This document shows, piece by piece, positions 8,787-17,116 of a DNA stretch of 64,000 bases. Numbering within the stretch: position 1 is the stretch's first letter; each line of letters starts with the position of its first letter. The notes under the pieces are model-generated. The model was not told the origin of the DNA. It did no database searches and saw only the letters and a list, made by a program, of their open reading frames with translations. Source of the DNA: Pseudomonadota bacterium (lineage in GTDB: Bacteria > Pseudomonadota > Gammaproteobacteria > Steroidobacterales > Steroidobacteraceae). The stretch is taken from the NCBI GenBank assembly GCA_021805275.1, contig JAJZFQ010000097.1, positions 15,721 to 79,720 on the forward strand. Reading direction: 5' to 3'. The position numbers and the translations under genes were made by a program.

Positions 8787-10032
8787 GCGCCGCAGCGCCG
8801 CGGGCCGCCCGGGGCAGCTCCCCGGTGAGGCCGAGCGCCTGCCCGATGAACAGCCGCTTCAGCGACTCGCTGCGGTTCACCCAGGCAAGTCCATGGCGCG
8901 CCACGTGCGCGAGCGGCCCACCCTCGTGGGCGAGAAACCGGTTGAACGTGTCGATGGCGAGCGTCATCGGCGCCAGCTCGCTCTTGCGCCAGCGCTCGTA
9001 GCGGCGCAGCACGATGGAGGCGCCCGGATCCTCGCCGCGACGCTGCGCATCGAGGACGCACTCGGCGAGCGCCGCGGCATCGAGCAGCCCCAGGTTGACG
9101 CCCTGGCCGGCCAGCGGATGCACCACGTGCGCGGCATCACCGATCAAGGCACTGCGTGCCGCGGCGAGGCGCTCGGTGCGCAGACTGCGCAGCGGCAGCG
9201 CGAGCCGCTCGGTGGTGAGCCGCACCGCCCCAAGCACCCCGTCGGATGCCTCGAGCAGCGCGGCCTCGAACTGCTGCGGCGCGAGAGCCATCCGCTCACG
9301 CGCCTGTGCCTCAGCGACGGACCAGACAATCGAGCTCGTGCCGTCGGCGAGCGGCAGGAACGCGAGCGTGCCGGCGCCGAGGAACCGCTGCCACGCGGTG
9401 CGCTCGTGCGCACGTTCGGTGGCGACGTTCGCAACGATCGCGCTCTGTCCATAGCTCTTGACCTGGGCCGCCAGCCCGACCGCCTCGCGCACCCGGGAGC
9501 GCGCCCCGTCGGCGCCGACGAGCAGGCTGCAGTGCAGTGCATCGGCCCCGAGCTGCACCTGCACGTCGTGCTCCCCGATCGCGAGGTGCGAGAACTGCGC
9601 CGGGATGACGGTGCCGCCGGCAGCGGCGAAGGCCTCGAGCAGCGCGCACTGCACCAGGCGGTTCTCGGCAATGGTGCCGAGATTCGGCTCGCCCGCATGG
9701 GCCGCATCGAACAGCAGTGCATCGGGGCTGCGCGCCGGCAGATGTGCCGGCCACACGCACATGCGCTCGTAGGGTTGGATCCGCTGTGCGGGGAGGCGCT
9801 CCCAGGCCCCCGCCGCCCGCAGGATCCGCTCGCTCGCTCGCGACCACGCGGACACACGCACATCGAGCGCATCGTGCGCCGCTGGCGGCGCTGCGCGCAC
9901 CGGCTCGAGCAGCCCGATGCGCAGCGGCCGGCGGGCCGTGCCGCCGGCGCGCTGCAGCAATGCGCCGGCACACGCGCCCACGGGACCGCCGCCGACGATC
10001 AGCACGTCCCAGCGTGAGACCTCGAGGCTCAT
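8779..10032 (-). CDS. ubiI: UbiI/VisC-like FAD-dependent hydroxylase of ubiquinone biosynthesis
   Basis: This class A flavoprotein monooxygenase, 417 residues, most likely performs the C5 hydroxylation of the ubiquinone ring. The FAD signatures are N-terminal GGGPVGAC, the central GADGARSRVR and the C-terminal GDAAHVVHPLAGQG. It is translationally coupled to ubiH (ATGA overlap at 10029-10032). The assignment as UbiI rather than another UbiH-family paralog (UbiF, UbiL, UbiM) rests on gene order ygfB-pepP-ubiH-ubiI, which is conserved in gammaproteobacteria. Confidence 0.88.
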   Translation of the reverse strand: MSLEVSRWDVLIVGGGPVGACAGALLQRAGGTARRPLRIGLLEPVRAAPPAAHDALDVRVSAWSRASERILRAAGAWERLPAQRIQPYERMCVWPAHLPARSPDALLFDAAHAGEPNLGTIAENRLVQCALLEAFAAAGGTVIPAQFSHLAIGEHDVQVQLGADALHCSLLVGADGARSRVREAVGLAAQVKSYGQSAIVANVATERAHERTAWQRFLGAGTLAFLPLADGTSSIVWSVAEAQARERMALAPQQFEAALLEASDGVLGAVRLTTERLALPLRSLRTERLAAARSALIGDAAHVVHPLAGQGVNLGLLDAAALAECVLDAQRRGEDPGASIVLRRYERWRKSELAPMTLAIDTFNRFLAHEGGPLAHVARHGLAWVNRSESLKRLFIGQALGLTGELPRAARGAAALS

Positions 10033-11273
10033 GTGAGCGGCAGCTCGCGCGCCAGACGCGGCGCGGGCCCCCCGAAGCCGAGGCTCACCCGGGACAGCGC
10101 ACGCTTGGCCGGCGGCGACAGGTCGAACAGCACCAGACCGAGATTGCGCACCAGACTCGCCCCGGGCAGCGCACTCGCGAACAGCTTGACCAACGAATCG
10201 GTGAAGCGCACCACGCCGCCGCGGTCGGCGGCGCGCGCCTCACCGTAGGCGCGCAGCAGCGGCTCCGCCCCGGGATCGCCCTCGGCCCCGGCGATCCGCT
10301 CCGCGAGCAACGCCGCATCGCGCAGGCCGAGGTTGAATCCCTGTCCGGCGATCGGGTGCAGCCCCTGCGCCGCGTTGCCCACCAGCACGGTGCGCGGCCC
10401 GACCGTCTCGGCGGCGCGCGACAGCCGCAACGGGTAGGACGCCCGCCGGCCGACGCTCACGAACCGTCCCACCCGCCAGCCGAAACGCTCCTGCAGCGCG
10501 GCCAGGTAGTCCGCCTCCCCGAGCGCGAGCAGCTCGCTCGCGCTCGCCGGCGCGCATGCCCAGACGGTCCCGTAGCCGCCGCCGTGCAATGGCAGCACCG
10601 CCACCGGGCCGGCGGGAGTGAAGCGCTCGTATGCGGTGCCATCGTGCGGCCGATCGCTGATCACCGCCGCGGTGATCGCCACCTGGGCGTAATCCTCGAT
10701 CTCGGCCGGGATGCCGGCGGCGGTGCGCACCAGCGACTCGGCGCCGTCGGCCGCGACCAACAGCCGCGCCGCGACGGTCTCGTGCACGCCGTCGGCACCG
10801 AGGACGGTGAGACTCGCCCCGTCAGTGTCGCTCTGCACCGCGGTCACCCGCGCCGGCACGCGCAGCGTGACGCCGCCGGCGCGCTGCAGCGCGCGCCACA
10901 GCGCCGCCCCGATCACGCGGTTGGAAATGACGTGGCCAAAAGTCTCTACGCCCTGCTCCGCGGCGCGCAGGCGCGCGCTACCGAATCGGCCCGCCTCGGA
11001 AACGTGGATGGTGCGGATGGGCGCGGCCTCGCGTGCGAGTTCGTCCCAGACGCCCAGTCCCTGGAAGATGCGCCGACTGGCGTTGCCGAGCGCCGTGGTG
11101 CGCTCATCAAAGCTCGGCTGCGCGCTCGAGTCCGGTGCCACCCCCTCGATGAGCAGCACGCTGCGCGCGGTGCCGGCGAGCGCGAGCGCGAGGCTCGCCC
11201 CGACCAGCCCGCCGCCGACGATGGCGACATCGACCTGCCGCCGCGCCCCGCCGCGCGCCTCAGGCTCGGGCAC
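10029..11273 (-). CDS. ubiH: 2-octaprenyl-6-methoxyphenol hydroxylase UbiH
   Basis: This FAD-dependent monooxygenase of ubiquinone ring hydroxylation shows VAIVGGGLVGASLA near the N-terminus, AADGAESLVR and a C-terminal GNAAQGLHPIAGQGFNLGLRD. I choose GTG 11273, which leaves a few residues before the FAD-binding strand and has a G-rich sequence upstream. An ATG at 11324 is in frame but would add a Gly/Arg-rich stretch inside pepP. The gene overlaps pepP by 14 bases upstream and ubiI by 4 bases downstream, so the whole set is one tightly coupled operon. Confidence 0.93.
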   Translation of the reverse strand: MPEPEARGGARRQVDVAIVGGGLVGASLALALAGTARSVLLIEGVAPDSSAQPSFDERTTALGNASRRIFQGLGVWDELAREAAPIRTIHVSEAGRFGSARLRAAEQGVETFGHVISNRVIGAALWRALQRAGGVTLRVPARVTAVQSDTDGASLTVLGADGVHETVAARLLVAADGAESLVRTAAGIPAEIEDYAQVAITAAVISDRPHDGTAYERFTPAGPVAVLPLHGGGYGTVWACAPASASELLALGEADYLAALQERFGWRVGRFVSVGRRASYPLRLSRAAETVGPRTVLVGNAAQGLHPIAGQGFNLGLRDAALLAERIAGAEGDPGAEPLLRAYGEARAADRGGVVRFTDSLVKLFASALPGASLVRNLGLVLFDLSPPAKRALSRVSLGFGGPAPRLARELPLT

Positions 11274-12651
11274 GCTGCCCCCGCCCGGCGCGCGGCAGCG
11301 CGCGCCCCGCCACCCGCCCGGCATCGGCCAGCGGCTCGGCCATCAGCGCCTCGATCTGATCGGCATCCTTGGGCACCCCGTCGCTGAGCACCTCGGCGCC
11401 GCTGCGCGTGACGAGGACGTCATCCTCGATGCGCACGCCGATCCCCTGGAACCGCTTCGGCACGCCGCGCGCGCCACGCGGGATGTAAATGCCGGGCTCA
11501 ACGGTGAGGACCATGCCCGGCTCGAGCACCCGCCAGGCGTCCCCGACCTTGTAGTCGCCGACGTCGTGCACGTCCATCCCCAACCAGTGACCGGTGCGAT
11601 GCATGAAGAAGCGGCGGTAGGCGCCATCGCGCTCGAGTTTCCCCGGCCGGCCCTTGAGCAACCCGAGCCGCACCAGTCCCTGGGTAACCACGCGCACCGC
11701 CGCCTCGTGCGGCTCGTTCCAGTGATTGCCCGGCCGCACCTTGGCGATGGCGGCGAGATTGGCCTCGTGCACCACGTCGTAAACGGCTCGCTGCTCGGGA
11801 CTGAACCGCCCGTTCACCGGGAAGGTGCGAGTGATGTCCGAGGCATAGCACTCGTACTCGCAGCCCGCGTCGATCAACACCACCTCCCCGGCGCGCAGCG
11901 GCTGATCATTTTCGTTGTAGTGCAGGATGCAGCTGTTCGGTCCGGAGCCGACGATGGGGTAGTAGGACGTATCGGCCCCATGGCGGCGGAACTCGTGCAC
12001 GATCTCGGCCATCAGCTCGTATTCCATGCGGCCCGGACGGCAGAAGCGCATCGCGCGCACGTGCGCCTGCGCGCCGATCCTCGCCGCCTCGCGCATCAGC
12101 TCGAGCTCGGTGCGCGACTTGAACAGCCGCAGCTCGTGCAGCACCTGGTCGAGCGCCACGAACTCCTGTGGCGGATGTCGCCCGTTGCGCGCCTGGGTGC
12201 GCAGGCCGTTCACCCAGCCGACCACCCGCTGATCGAACTCCGGGTAGATGCCCATGGTGTAGAACACCTTGGCGCGGTTCTCCATCAGCCCCGGCAGGAT
12301 CTCGTCGATGTCCGTGATGGGGAAGGCATCGTGCGCCCCGTAGGTGCGACGGGCCCCCGCCGGCCCGGCGCGCCGCCCGTCCCAGGTCTCGCGCACCGGG
12401 TCACGCTCGCGCACGAACAGGATGTACTCGGCCTGTTCGCGGCCCGGAACCAGCACCGCGACCGCCTCCGGCTCGCCGAAGCCGGTCAGGTAATGGAAGT
12501 CGCTGTCCTGGCGGTACGCGTAGTCGACGTCATTGTTGCGCCGGCGCACCGGCGCGGCCGGAACGATGGCGATCGCATCGCGCCCCATCAGGCGCATCAG
12601 GGCGCTGCGACGGCGGGCGAACTCTTCGGCGGGACTGGCGGGCTTGATCAA
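11260..12651 (-). CDS. pepP: Xaa-Pro aminopeptidase (aminopeptidase P II)
   Basis: This is an M24B 'pita-bread' metallopeptidase that removes N-terminal residues preceding proline in the cytoplasm. It is 463 residues. Metal ligands can be seen in VLIDAGCEYECYASDITRTF (two Asp), HRTGHWLGMDVHD (His), TVEPGIYI (Glu) and RIEDDVLV (Glu). The N-terminal non-catalytic domain begins at RRSALMRLMG. Its start overlaps the ygfB stop by 4 bases (ATGA). The pepP-ubiH link is an old, conserved gene order with no known biochemical reason. Confidence 0.96.
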   Translation of the reverse strand: MIKPASPAEEFARRRSALMRLMGRDAIAIVPAAPVRRRNNDVDYAYRQDSDFHYLTGFGEPEAVAVLVPGREQAEYILFVRERDPVRETWDGRRAGPAGARRTYGAHDAFPITDIDEILPGLMENRAKVFYTMGIYPEFDQRVVGWVNGLRTQARNGRHPPQEFVALDQVLHELRLFKSRTELELMREAARIGAQAHVRAMRFCRPGRMEYELMAEIVHEFRRHGADTSYYPIVGSGPNSCILHYNENDQPLRAGEVVLIDAGCEYECYASDITRTFPVNGRFSPEQRAVYDVVHEANLAAIAKVRPGNHWNEPHEAAVRVVTQGLVRLGLLKGRPGKLERDGAYRRFFMHRTGHWLGMDVHDVGDYKVGDAWRVLEPGMVLTVEPGIYIPRGARGVPKRFQGIGVRIEDDVLVTRSGAEVLSDGVPKDADQIEALMAEPLADAGRVAGRALPRAGRGQRARA

Positions 12652-13205
12652 TGGTAGGGCGCTCCGGGTGAGGTGGGCGCATCACGCAGCGGGGCGAGTT
12701 CCTCGAAGACCACTTGGACGCTGACGCGCATGAATTCGACTAGTTCGGCGTAGGCTTCCTCGTTGGCCTCCTCACTCTGGCTCGTGTCGACCGAGGCGCT
12801 GCCGATTGCCGTGATGTCGTTGACGATCTCCCCGACCTCCCCGGGCATGCTCGGCGCATCGCGCAGCACGCCGAGACCCAGGCCGTAGAGGAACCCCTGA
12901 CACCACAGCGCCAGTGCGCCGGCCCGCTCGAGGATCGACTGATCGTCATCGGGCAGCAGCAGCCCGAACTGCATCTGCGCCCCGTTCAACGCCCCGGCGG
13001 TGTCCCGATACAGCGCCAGCAGCACCTCGGCGCCGCTCGCTCCAGCCTCGCCCTCGGGCAGGATGTCGAGCAGCCAGTCCTCGAAGCGATACCCCGGCGC
13101 CGAGCACAACGAACCGGCCAAGGTGCCGTGGGCCTCAGCCGCCTCGGCAAGGGAATGCTCGCCCGTGAGGACCCCTTGGATCTGCGCATAGCTCGATTGC
13201 ATCAT
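12648..13205 (-). CDS. ygfB: YgfB/UPF0149 family protein
   Basis: This 185-residue cytosolic alpha-helical protein belongs to the UPF0149/YecA-like family. Typical features are the N-terminal HGTLAGSLC segment, the central WCQGFLYGLGLG motif and the acidic SEEANEEAYAELVEFMRV helix. It is the first gene of the ygfB-pepP-ubiH-ubiI operon. In Pseudomonas a homologue affects expression of an amidase gene, but a general function is not established. It has no C-terminal zinc-binding SEC-C motif. Confidence 0.9.
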   Translation of the reverse strand: MMQSSYAQIQGVLTGEHSLAEAAEAHGTLAGSLCSAPGYRFEDWLLDILPEGEAGASGAEVLLALYRDTAGALNGAQMQFGLLLPDDDQSILERAGALALWCQGFLYGLGLGVLRDAPSMPGEVGEIVNDITAIGSASVDTSQSEEANEEAYAELVEFMRVSVQVVFEELAPLRDAPTSPGAPYH

Positions 13206-13276
13206 CGCCGGACATTATGCCGCATGTCGGCAGCGGCGGTTTCCCGACCCGCCCGGGAGGCGATGTGGCGCCCGCA

Positions 13277-13306
13277 TTGACCGCGTGGAGAGCCCGGCAC
13301 TATAGT
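13277..13306 (+). promoter_or_regulatory. sigma70-type promoter of the zapB-like/zapA pair, probably giving a leaderless mRNA
   Basis: TTGACC (13277-13282), an 18-base spacer and TATAGT (13301-13306) form a good promoter. A start 6-7 bases after the -10 falls at about 13313, only some 3 bases before the ATG at 13316, so the transcript would have almost no leader. There is no Shine-Dalgarno sequence at that start codon, which fits. Confidence 0.75.
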
Positions 13307-13315
13307 CTGCTCAGC

Positions 13316-13546
13316 ATGAGCGCCGCCGCATCCACGCCCCTGGAGACCGAGATCACCCGACTGTCGAACCGGGTGGATGAACTGCTCGCCGCGCTGGAGC
13401 AGCTGCGCGAGGAGAACCGGGCGCTGCGCCAGCGGCATGAGTCGCTCAACAACGAGCGCGCGACGGTGTTGCAGAAGAACGAGCAGGTGCGCACACGGGT
13501 CGAGGCCATGATCGGACGGCTGAAGACGCTGGAGCATGGCGCATGA
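13316..13546 (+). CDS. ZapB-like coiled-coil protein (TIGR02449-type), partner of ZapA
   Basis: This 76-residue protein is almost entirely one coiled coil: TRLSNRVDELLAALEQLREE continues through RHESLNNERATVLQKNEQV. It matches the small coiled-coil family (TIGR02449) commonly encoded just upstream of zapA, and is likely a ZapB-type division factor. The ATG at 13316 lies about 10 bases after a TATAGT box. Its last codons overlap the zapA start (ATGA), so the two are translated together, which supports a joint role at the Z-ring. The functional role is inferred. Confidence 0.85.
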   Translation: MSAAASTPLETEITRLSNRVDELLAALEQLREENRALRQRHESLNNERATVLQKNEQVRTRVEAMIGRLKTLEHGA

Positions 13547-13857
13547 GCCAGGACCCCGCGCGCGTCAGCGTGCGCATACTGGATCGGGATTACATGATTG
13601 CCTGTCCGCACGAGGAGCGTCCGGCGCTGCTCGATGCGGCCGAGTACCTCAACGCCCTGATGCGCGAGGTGCGCGACAGCGGCAAGGTCATTGGCCTCGA
13701 CCGTATCGCGGTCATGGTGGCGCTGAACATGGCGAACGAGCTGCTGCAGGTGCGCACGCGGGGCACGCGGGTTTGCGTCGAGGCCGGTGACAAGGTCCGT
13801 GCCCTGCGCGAACGGGTCGAATCGGCGCTCGGACAGACCCAGCCCCTCGAACTGTGA
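13543..13857 (+). CDS. zapA: cell division protein ZapA
   Basis: ZapA promotes bundling of FtsZ filaments at mid-cell. The 104 residues include the N-terminal beta strand VSVRILDRDYMIACP, the segment LLDAAEYLNALMREVRD and a C-terminal coiled-coil region (ERVESALG). The start ATG overlaps the upstream coiled-coil gene by 4 bases. It is immediately followed by 6S RNA and fau, the standard gammaproteobacterial order. Confidence 0.95.
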   Translation: MSQDPARVSVRILDRDYMIACPHEERPALLDAAEYLNALMREVRDSGKVIGLDRIAVMVALNMANELLQVRTRGTRVCVEAGDKVRALRERVESALGQTQPLEL

Positions 13858-13869
13858 ACCAGGATGCGC

Positions 13870-13888
13870 CGCAGGCGCACCGCCTGCG
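13870..13888 (+). terminator. perfect hairpin after zapA without a T-tract
   Basis: CGCAGGCG-CAC-CGCCTGCG is a perfect 8-bp stem with a 3-base loop, starting 13 bases after the zapA stop codon. No run of T follows, so it is either a Rho-assisted or weak terminator, or an mRNA 3'-end stabiliser that separates zapA from the 6S RNA promoter. Confidence 0.45.
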
Positions 13889-13916
13889 CCCGGCGAGGCT
13901 TTGGTGTACAGTGGGC

Positions 13917-14113
13917 CGAGCGTCGCCTGCGGTGTTCGATACGCGGGCCGGGTTACCTCGGACCCTAATTGAAACACCCATGGGACATTGGGGCTTGCCG
14001 GCAGAATTGTGCAAGTCCGCCCTGAGCGGAAAGCCTTACCTGCCGCAGTCCGTCCCACTTGTTGCTCCGGTTCGAGAGCAACGGTTCGCACCGGCACATG
14101 CGGGTGACGCTCC
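13917..14113 (+). ncRNA. ssrS: 6S RNA (SsrS)
   Basis: 6S RNA mimics an open promoter and sequesters the housekeeping sigma-70 RNA polymerase in stationary phase. The approximately 197-base segment begins with GAGCGTCGCCTGCGGTGTTCG, where CTGCGGTGTTCG is close to the E. coli 6S start. Its 3' arm, CATGCGGGTGACGCTCC, pairs back to the 5' arm (GAGCGTC with GACGCTC, then more pairs). A candidate -10, TACAGT, ends 5 bases before the 5' arm. The position between zapA and fau is the conserved locus for 6S RNA. Ends are estimated from the closing stem. The 3' arm overlaps the first codons of fau. Confidence 0.88.
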
Positions 14114-14727
14114 CTGATTCCAGCCTCGCGGCGGCCCGCGCGCGCTTGCGGGCCTCGCTCCGGCAGGTGCGCCGGAGCATCCCGCCTGCCGAGCGCTCGC
14201 GCAGCGCGCGCCGCGTCGCGCTGCTCGCCGAGCGGGAAGGACTGCTGTGCCCGCAACGGCGCATCGGCCTGTACACCGCCCTCACCGAAGAGCTCGACAC
14301 CGCGCCATTGCTCGCGCTCGCCCGCCGCCGCGGCTGCCGCGTATACCTGCCACGCATCGACCCCAGCCCCACTGCGCGCGCGATGCAGTTCGTGCAGGAG
14401 AGCGCCCGGGCGCTGCACAATCGATTCGGAATTCCTGAACCGCTCGGTCCCACGCTGCCGAGTGCGCGCGCGCTCGACATCGTCTTCGTCCCGCTGGTCG
14501 GGTTCGATCGGCGCGGGAGCCGTCTCGGCATGGGCGGCGGATATTACGATCGCGCCCTGGCGTTCGCGCGGCTGCGCGCCACGACGCACTCACCTCTGCT
14601 CGTTGGACTCGCCTACGCGGCGCAGGAGCTCGTGCGCATCGAGCGCGCCGCACACGACGTGCCGCTCGACATGGTGATCACCGAGCGGCGCATCATCCAC
14701 TGCGGCAGCCGACGCGCCTCACCCTGA
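14098..14727 (+). CDS. fau: 5-formyltetrahydrofolate cyclo-ligase
   Basis: The enzyme (YgfA/MTHFS) converts 5-formyl-THF back to 5,10-methenyl-THF with ATP and has been linked to persistence and stationary-phase folate balance. The ATP-binding motif GMGGGYYDRAL and FVPLVGFDRRG are present. The first usable start is ATG 14098, giving 209 residues. This lies inside the 3' arm of 6S RNA, and no clear Shine-Dalgarno sequence precedes it. The 6S RNA-fau pairing is conserved; here the two probably arise from one primary transcript that is processed. A start a few codons later cannot be excluded. Confidence 0.92.
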   Translation: MRVTLPDSSLAAARARLRASLRQVRRSIPPAERSRSARRVALLAEREGLLCPQRRIGLYTALTEELDTAPLLALARRRGCRVYLPRIDPSPTARAMQFVQESARALHNRFGIPEPLGPTLPSARALDIVFVPLVGFDRRGSRLGMGGGYYDRALAFARLRATTHSPLLVGLAYAAQELVRIERAAHDVPLDMVITERRIIHCGSRRASP

Positions 14728-14806
14728 GCAGCGGGAACGGTACGCCGCGCTCATCGAATCGCGCGGCGCGGTCCATCGGCGGTTAGCACATCCTCTGAGG
14801 ACTTGC

Positions 14807-14834
14807 TTGTATTTTTGTTTCGCATGTATATACT
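14807..14834 (+). promoter_or_regulatory. candidate promoter of the lysine-rich micro-protein
   Basis: TTGTAT (14807-14812), a 16-base spacer and TATACT (14829-14834) lie in a locally AT-rich stretch of otherwise very GC-rich DNA. The start codon of the 17-residue gene follows about 37 bases after the -10, leaving room for its GGAGAG ribosome-binding site. Confidence 0.65.
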
Positions 14835-14870
14835 CGGCCCTCGGACTAACCCGTCAACTGGAGAGCCAAC

Positions 14871-14924
14871 ATGGCGAAGGCAAAGAAGAAGGCCGCGAAG
14901 AAGAAAGCTGCGAAGAAGAAGTGA
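14871..14924 (+). CDS. 17-residue lysine/alanine-repeat micro-protein (histone H1-tail-like)
   Basis: The complete product is MAKAKKKAAKKKAAKKK. It has its own -35/-10 pair, a GGAGAG ribosome-binding site 5 bases before the ATG, and a strong hairpin after the stop, so it looks like a real one-gene transcription unit. The AKKKAAKKK repeat resembles the C-terminal tails of histone H1-like and other DNA-binding proteins, which bind DNA or RNA by charge. Codons alternate AAG, AAA, GCC, GCG and GCT, so it is not a simple DNA repeat. Its role is unknown; nucleic-acid binding is an inference from composition. Confidence 0.7.
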   Translation: MAKAKKKAAKKKAAKKK

Positions 14925-14933
14925 GGCCTTTCG

Positions 14934-14961
14934 CTCGGCGGCCGCACGAGCGGCCGCCGAG
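14934..14961 (+). terminator. 12-bp perfect hairpin after the lysine-rich micro-protein
   Basis: CTCGGCGGCCGC-ACGA-GCGGCCGCCGAG is a perfect 12-bp stem with a tetraloop, beginning 10 bases after the stop codon. It lacks a T-tract, yet its stability suggests a transcript end or a 3' stabilising structure. Confidence 0.6.
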
Positions 14962-15027
14962 TGAACAAAGTCGATGCCCTCGTGCCCGCGCCAGCGGGCA
15001 CATTCGTTTCAGCCCCCGGGAATCGCA

Positions 15028-15708
15028 GTGACACAGACTCCCCGCTCAGGTTCGAACGATTCCGATGCCAAGAAGCGACGCAGCGCCGTAGCGGCACTCG
15101 ATTACATCGAGCCCGGCAGCGTGCTCGGCGTCGGCACCGGCTCCACCGTCGGGCACTTCATCGCGGCGCTCGCGACACGCCCCGGACTGATCCGCGCGGC
15201 CGTATCGAGCTCGGAGGCCACCAGCGGTCTGCTGCGTGCCGCCGGCATCGAAGTCCTCGACCTCAACGAACTCACCGGCCTGCGCTTGTACGTCGACGGC
15301 GCCGACGAGGCGACCCGGGCGCGCCATCTGATCAAGGGCGGCGGCGGTGCGCTCACGCGCGAGAAGATCGTGGCCGCCGCCGCGGAGCGCTTCGTCTGCA
15401 TCCTCGATGAGAGCAAGCTGGTCGGCACCCTCGGCGCCTTCCCGCTGCCCGTCGAGGTCATTCCGATGGCCCGCGCGCTGGTGGCCCGCGCGATCCAGGC
15501 GCGGGGCGGCCGCCCCGTGTGGCGCCGCGGACTGGTCACGGACAACGGCAACCACATCCTCGACGTGCACGGACTGTCGATCGTCGACCCGTGCGCCCTC
15601 GAACGCGAGCTGGGTGCCATCGCGGGCGTGGTCACCGTGGGACTGTTCGCGGTGCGCCCGGCAGATGTGCTGCTGGTCGGCACGGCGACGGGCACCGAGC
15701 GAATCTAG
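15028..15708 (+). CDS. rpiA: ribose-5-phosphate isomerase A
   Basis: RpiA interconverts ribose 5-phosphate and ribulose 5-phosphate in the pentose phosphate pathway. [23 protein letters not shown] and [15 protein letters not shown] are the family's substrate-binding motifs. I choose GTG 15028 because the resulting N-terminus (VTQ...) and length (226 residues) match RpiA proteins; an ATG at 14974 is in frame but adds 18 unlike residues. Downstream in the window rpe encodes the epimerase that shares the ribulose 5-phosphate substrate. Confidence 0.94.
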   Translation: MTQTPRSGSNDSDAKKRRSAVAALDYIEPGSVLGVGTGSTVGHFIAALATRPGLIRAAVSSSEATSGLLRAAGIEVLDLNELTGLRLYVDGADEATRARHLIKGGGGALTREKIVAAAAERFVCILDESKLVGTLGAFPLPVEVIPMARALVARAIQARGGRPVWRRGLVTDNGNHILDVHGLSIVDPCALERELGAIAGVVTVGLFAVRPADVLLVGTATGTERI

Positions 15709-15720
15709 CGGGCCTGCCCC

Positions 15721-17067
15721 TCAGCCCTCGGTCCCGGCGGCGACCATCAGGGCCGGTCGCGGCGACTCCTGCACCAGATCGCGCAACGTGAGCTCGCCGC
15801 AACGGTGGCGACGCGCCTCGTCGATCGCGCTGAGCAGCCGGTCGATCGCGGGGATCGGCACCTGGCGCAGATTGAAATCGCCCGGACGTCGGCTGCGGGC
15901 CACCTCCAGGATGTCCGCGAGCCGGATACGGCCGAGATCGCGCGCCGGCAGCAACGAGTCGTCTTCGGTGACCACCAGCAGTCCGCCGTGCTCGAGCGCG
16001 AGCACCATCTGCGCGAGCGCGATCTCCGGCAGGCCGAGATCGGTGGCGAGCGCATTGAGGCTCCAGCGCCGCTCGCCCGTGAGATACGCCCGCCCCACCA
16101 GATACATCACCCGCAGGGCCAGCTGCTCGACCTCCGCGCCCGAGAGCTTCAGCTCCTGCAGGCCGAGGCGCAGGTAGGTTGGATTCTGGATGTAGAACGA
16201 CAATTGCGCGCCGGCGAGCAGGATCAGCCAGCCGAGGTACGTCCACAGCAGACCGGCGACGATGAACGCGAAGCCGGCGTAGACGATAGCGAGGCGCGTC
16301 GAGTGCACCACGAAGGCCGTGAACATCCGCCCGACCGCGCCCCAGAGCACCCCTGCGACCACCGCACCGATCAGCGCCGGGCGGGTGCGCACACGAGTAT
16401 TGGGCACCAGCAGGTACAGCCCGGTGAAGGCCACGATCAGCATCGCGTCGGGGGCGAGCTTGATGCCTGCGGTGGTGAGCAGGTCGACCCACGGCAGGCG
16501 CGTCAGATCACGGAACGGCGCACTGTCGATGGCACGGTGCGACAGGCCGATGAACATCATGAGGATCGTCGGCCCGCCCACCACGAGCGTGAGGTACTCG
16601 GTGATACGGCGCGCGAAGCTGCGCGGCTTCTGGACGCGCCAGAGGAAATTGAAGCTGTCCTCGACCTTCTTGATCGTGCCGATCAACGTCCAGGCGAGCA
16701 GCGCGAAGCCCACCGAGCCGAGCACCCCGCCGCCGACTCGATTGGCAATGTTCATCACGCGCGAGGTCACCTTCGCGGCATCCGCCGGCCCGAGGGCGCT
16801 GAAGAACTGGTAGACGACCGGCTGCAGGTCGCCGCCCGCGCCGAACAGCTTCAGGATCGCGATACTGAAGGCCGCCAGCGGGATCAGGGTCAGGAGCGTC
16901 GTGTAGACCAGCCCCATTGCGCGCAGGTTGATCTGCCCGCCGGTCATATCGCGCAGCACGGCGTACGGATAGCTCAGGCCGCGTATCAGCCAGGAGCGCG
17001 TCGGACTCCCGCTCTCGGCGGAACCGAAGAACCAGCCATCGAGGAATGCCCAGATTTTCGCCCACAT
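15721..17067 (-). CDS. YihY/BrkB family inner-membrane protein with C-terminal winged-helix-like domain
   Basis: The 448-residue protein has about six transmembrane helices between residues 50 and 310, containing the family segments LRAMGLVYTTLLTLIPLAAF, GSVGFALLAWT and LLWTYLGWLILLAGAQLSF. A soluble C-terminal region (about 320-448) with RRWSLNALATDLGLPEIALAQMVLALE looks like a winged-helix domain, as in longer members of this family. The older name 'ribonuclease BN' for this family is wrong; the function is unknown. It converges with rpiA. Confidence 0.9.
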   Translation of the reverse strand: MWAKIWAFLDGWFFGSAESGSPTRSWLIRGLSYPYAVLRDMTGGQINLRAMGLVYTTLLTLIPLAAFSIAILKLFGAGGDLQPVVYQFFSALGPADAAKVTSRVMNIANRVGGGVLGSVGFALLAWTLIGTIKKVEDSFNFLWRVQKPRSFARRITEYLTLVVGGPTILMMFIGLSHRAIDSAPFRDLTRLPWVDLLTTAGIKLAPDAMLIVAFTGLYLLVPNTRVRTRPALIGAVVAGVLWGAVGRMFTAFVVHSTRLAIVYAGFAFIVAGLLWTYLGWLILLAGAQLSFYIQNPTYLRLGLQELKLSGAEVEQLALRVMYLVGRAYLTGERRWSLNALATDLGLPEIALAQMVLALEHGGLLVVTEDDSLLPARDLGRIRLADILEVARSRRPGDFNLRQVPIPAIDRLLSAIDEARRHRCGELTLRDLVQESPRPALMVAAGTEG

Positions 17068-17116
17068 GCCCGGTAGAGATTAAGCGCCGCGCACACGTCT
17101 GTCACCCGCGCCGCAC

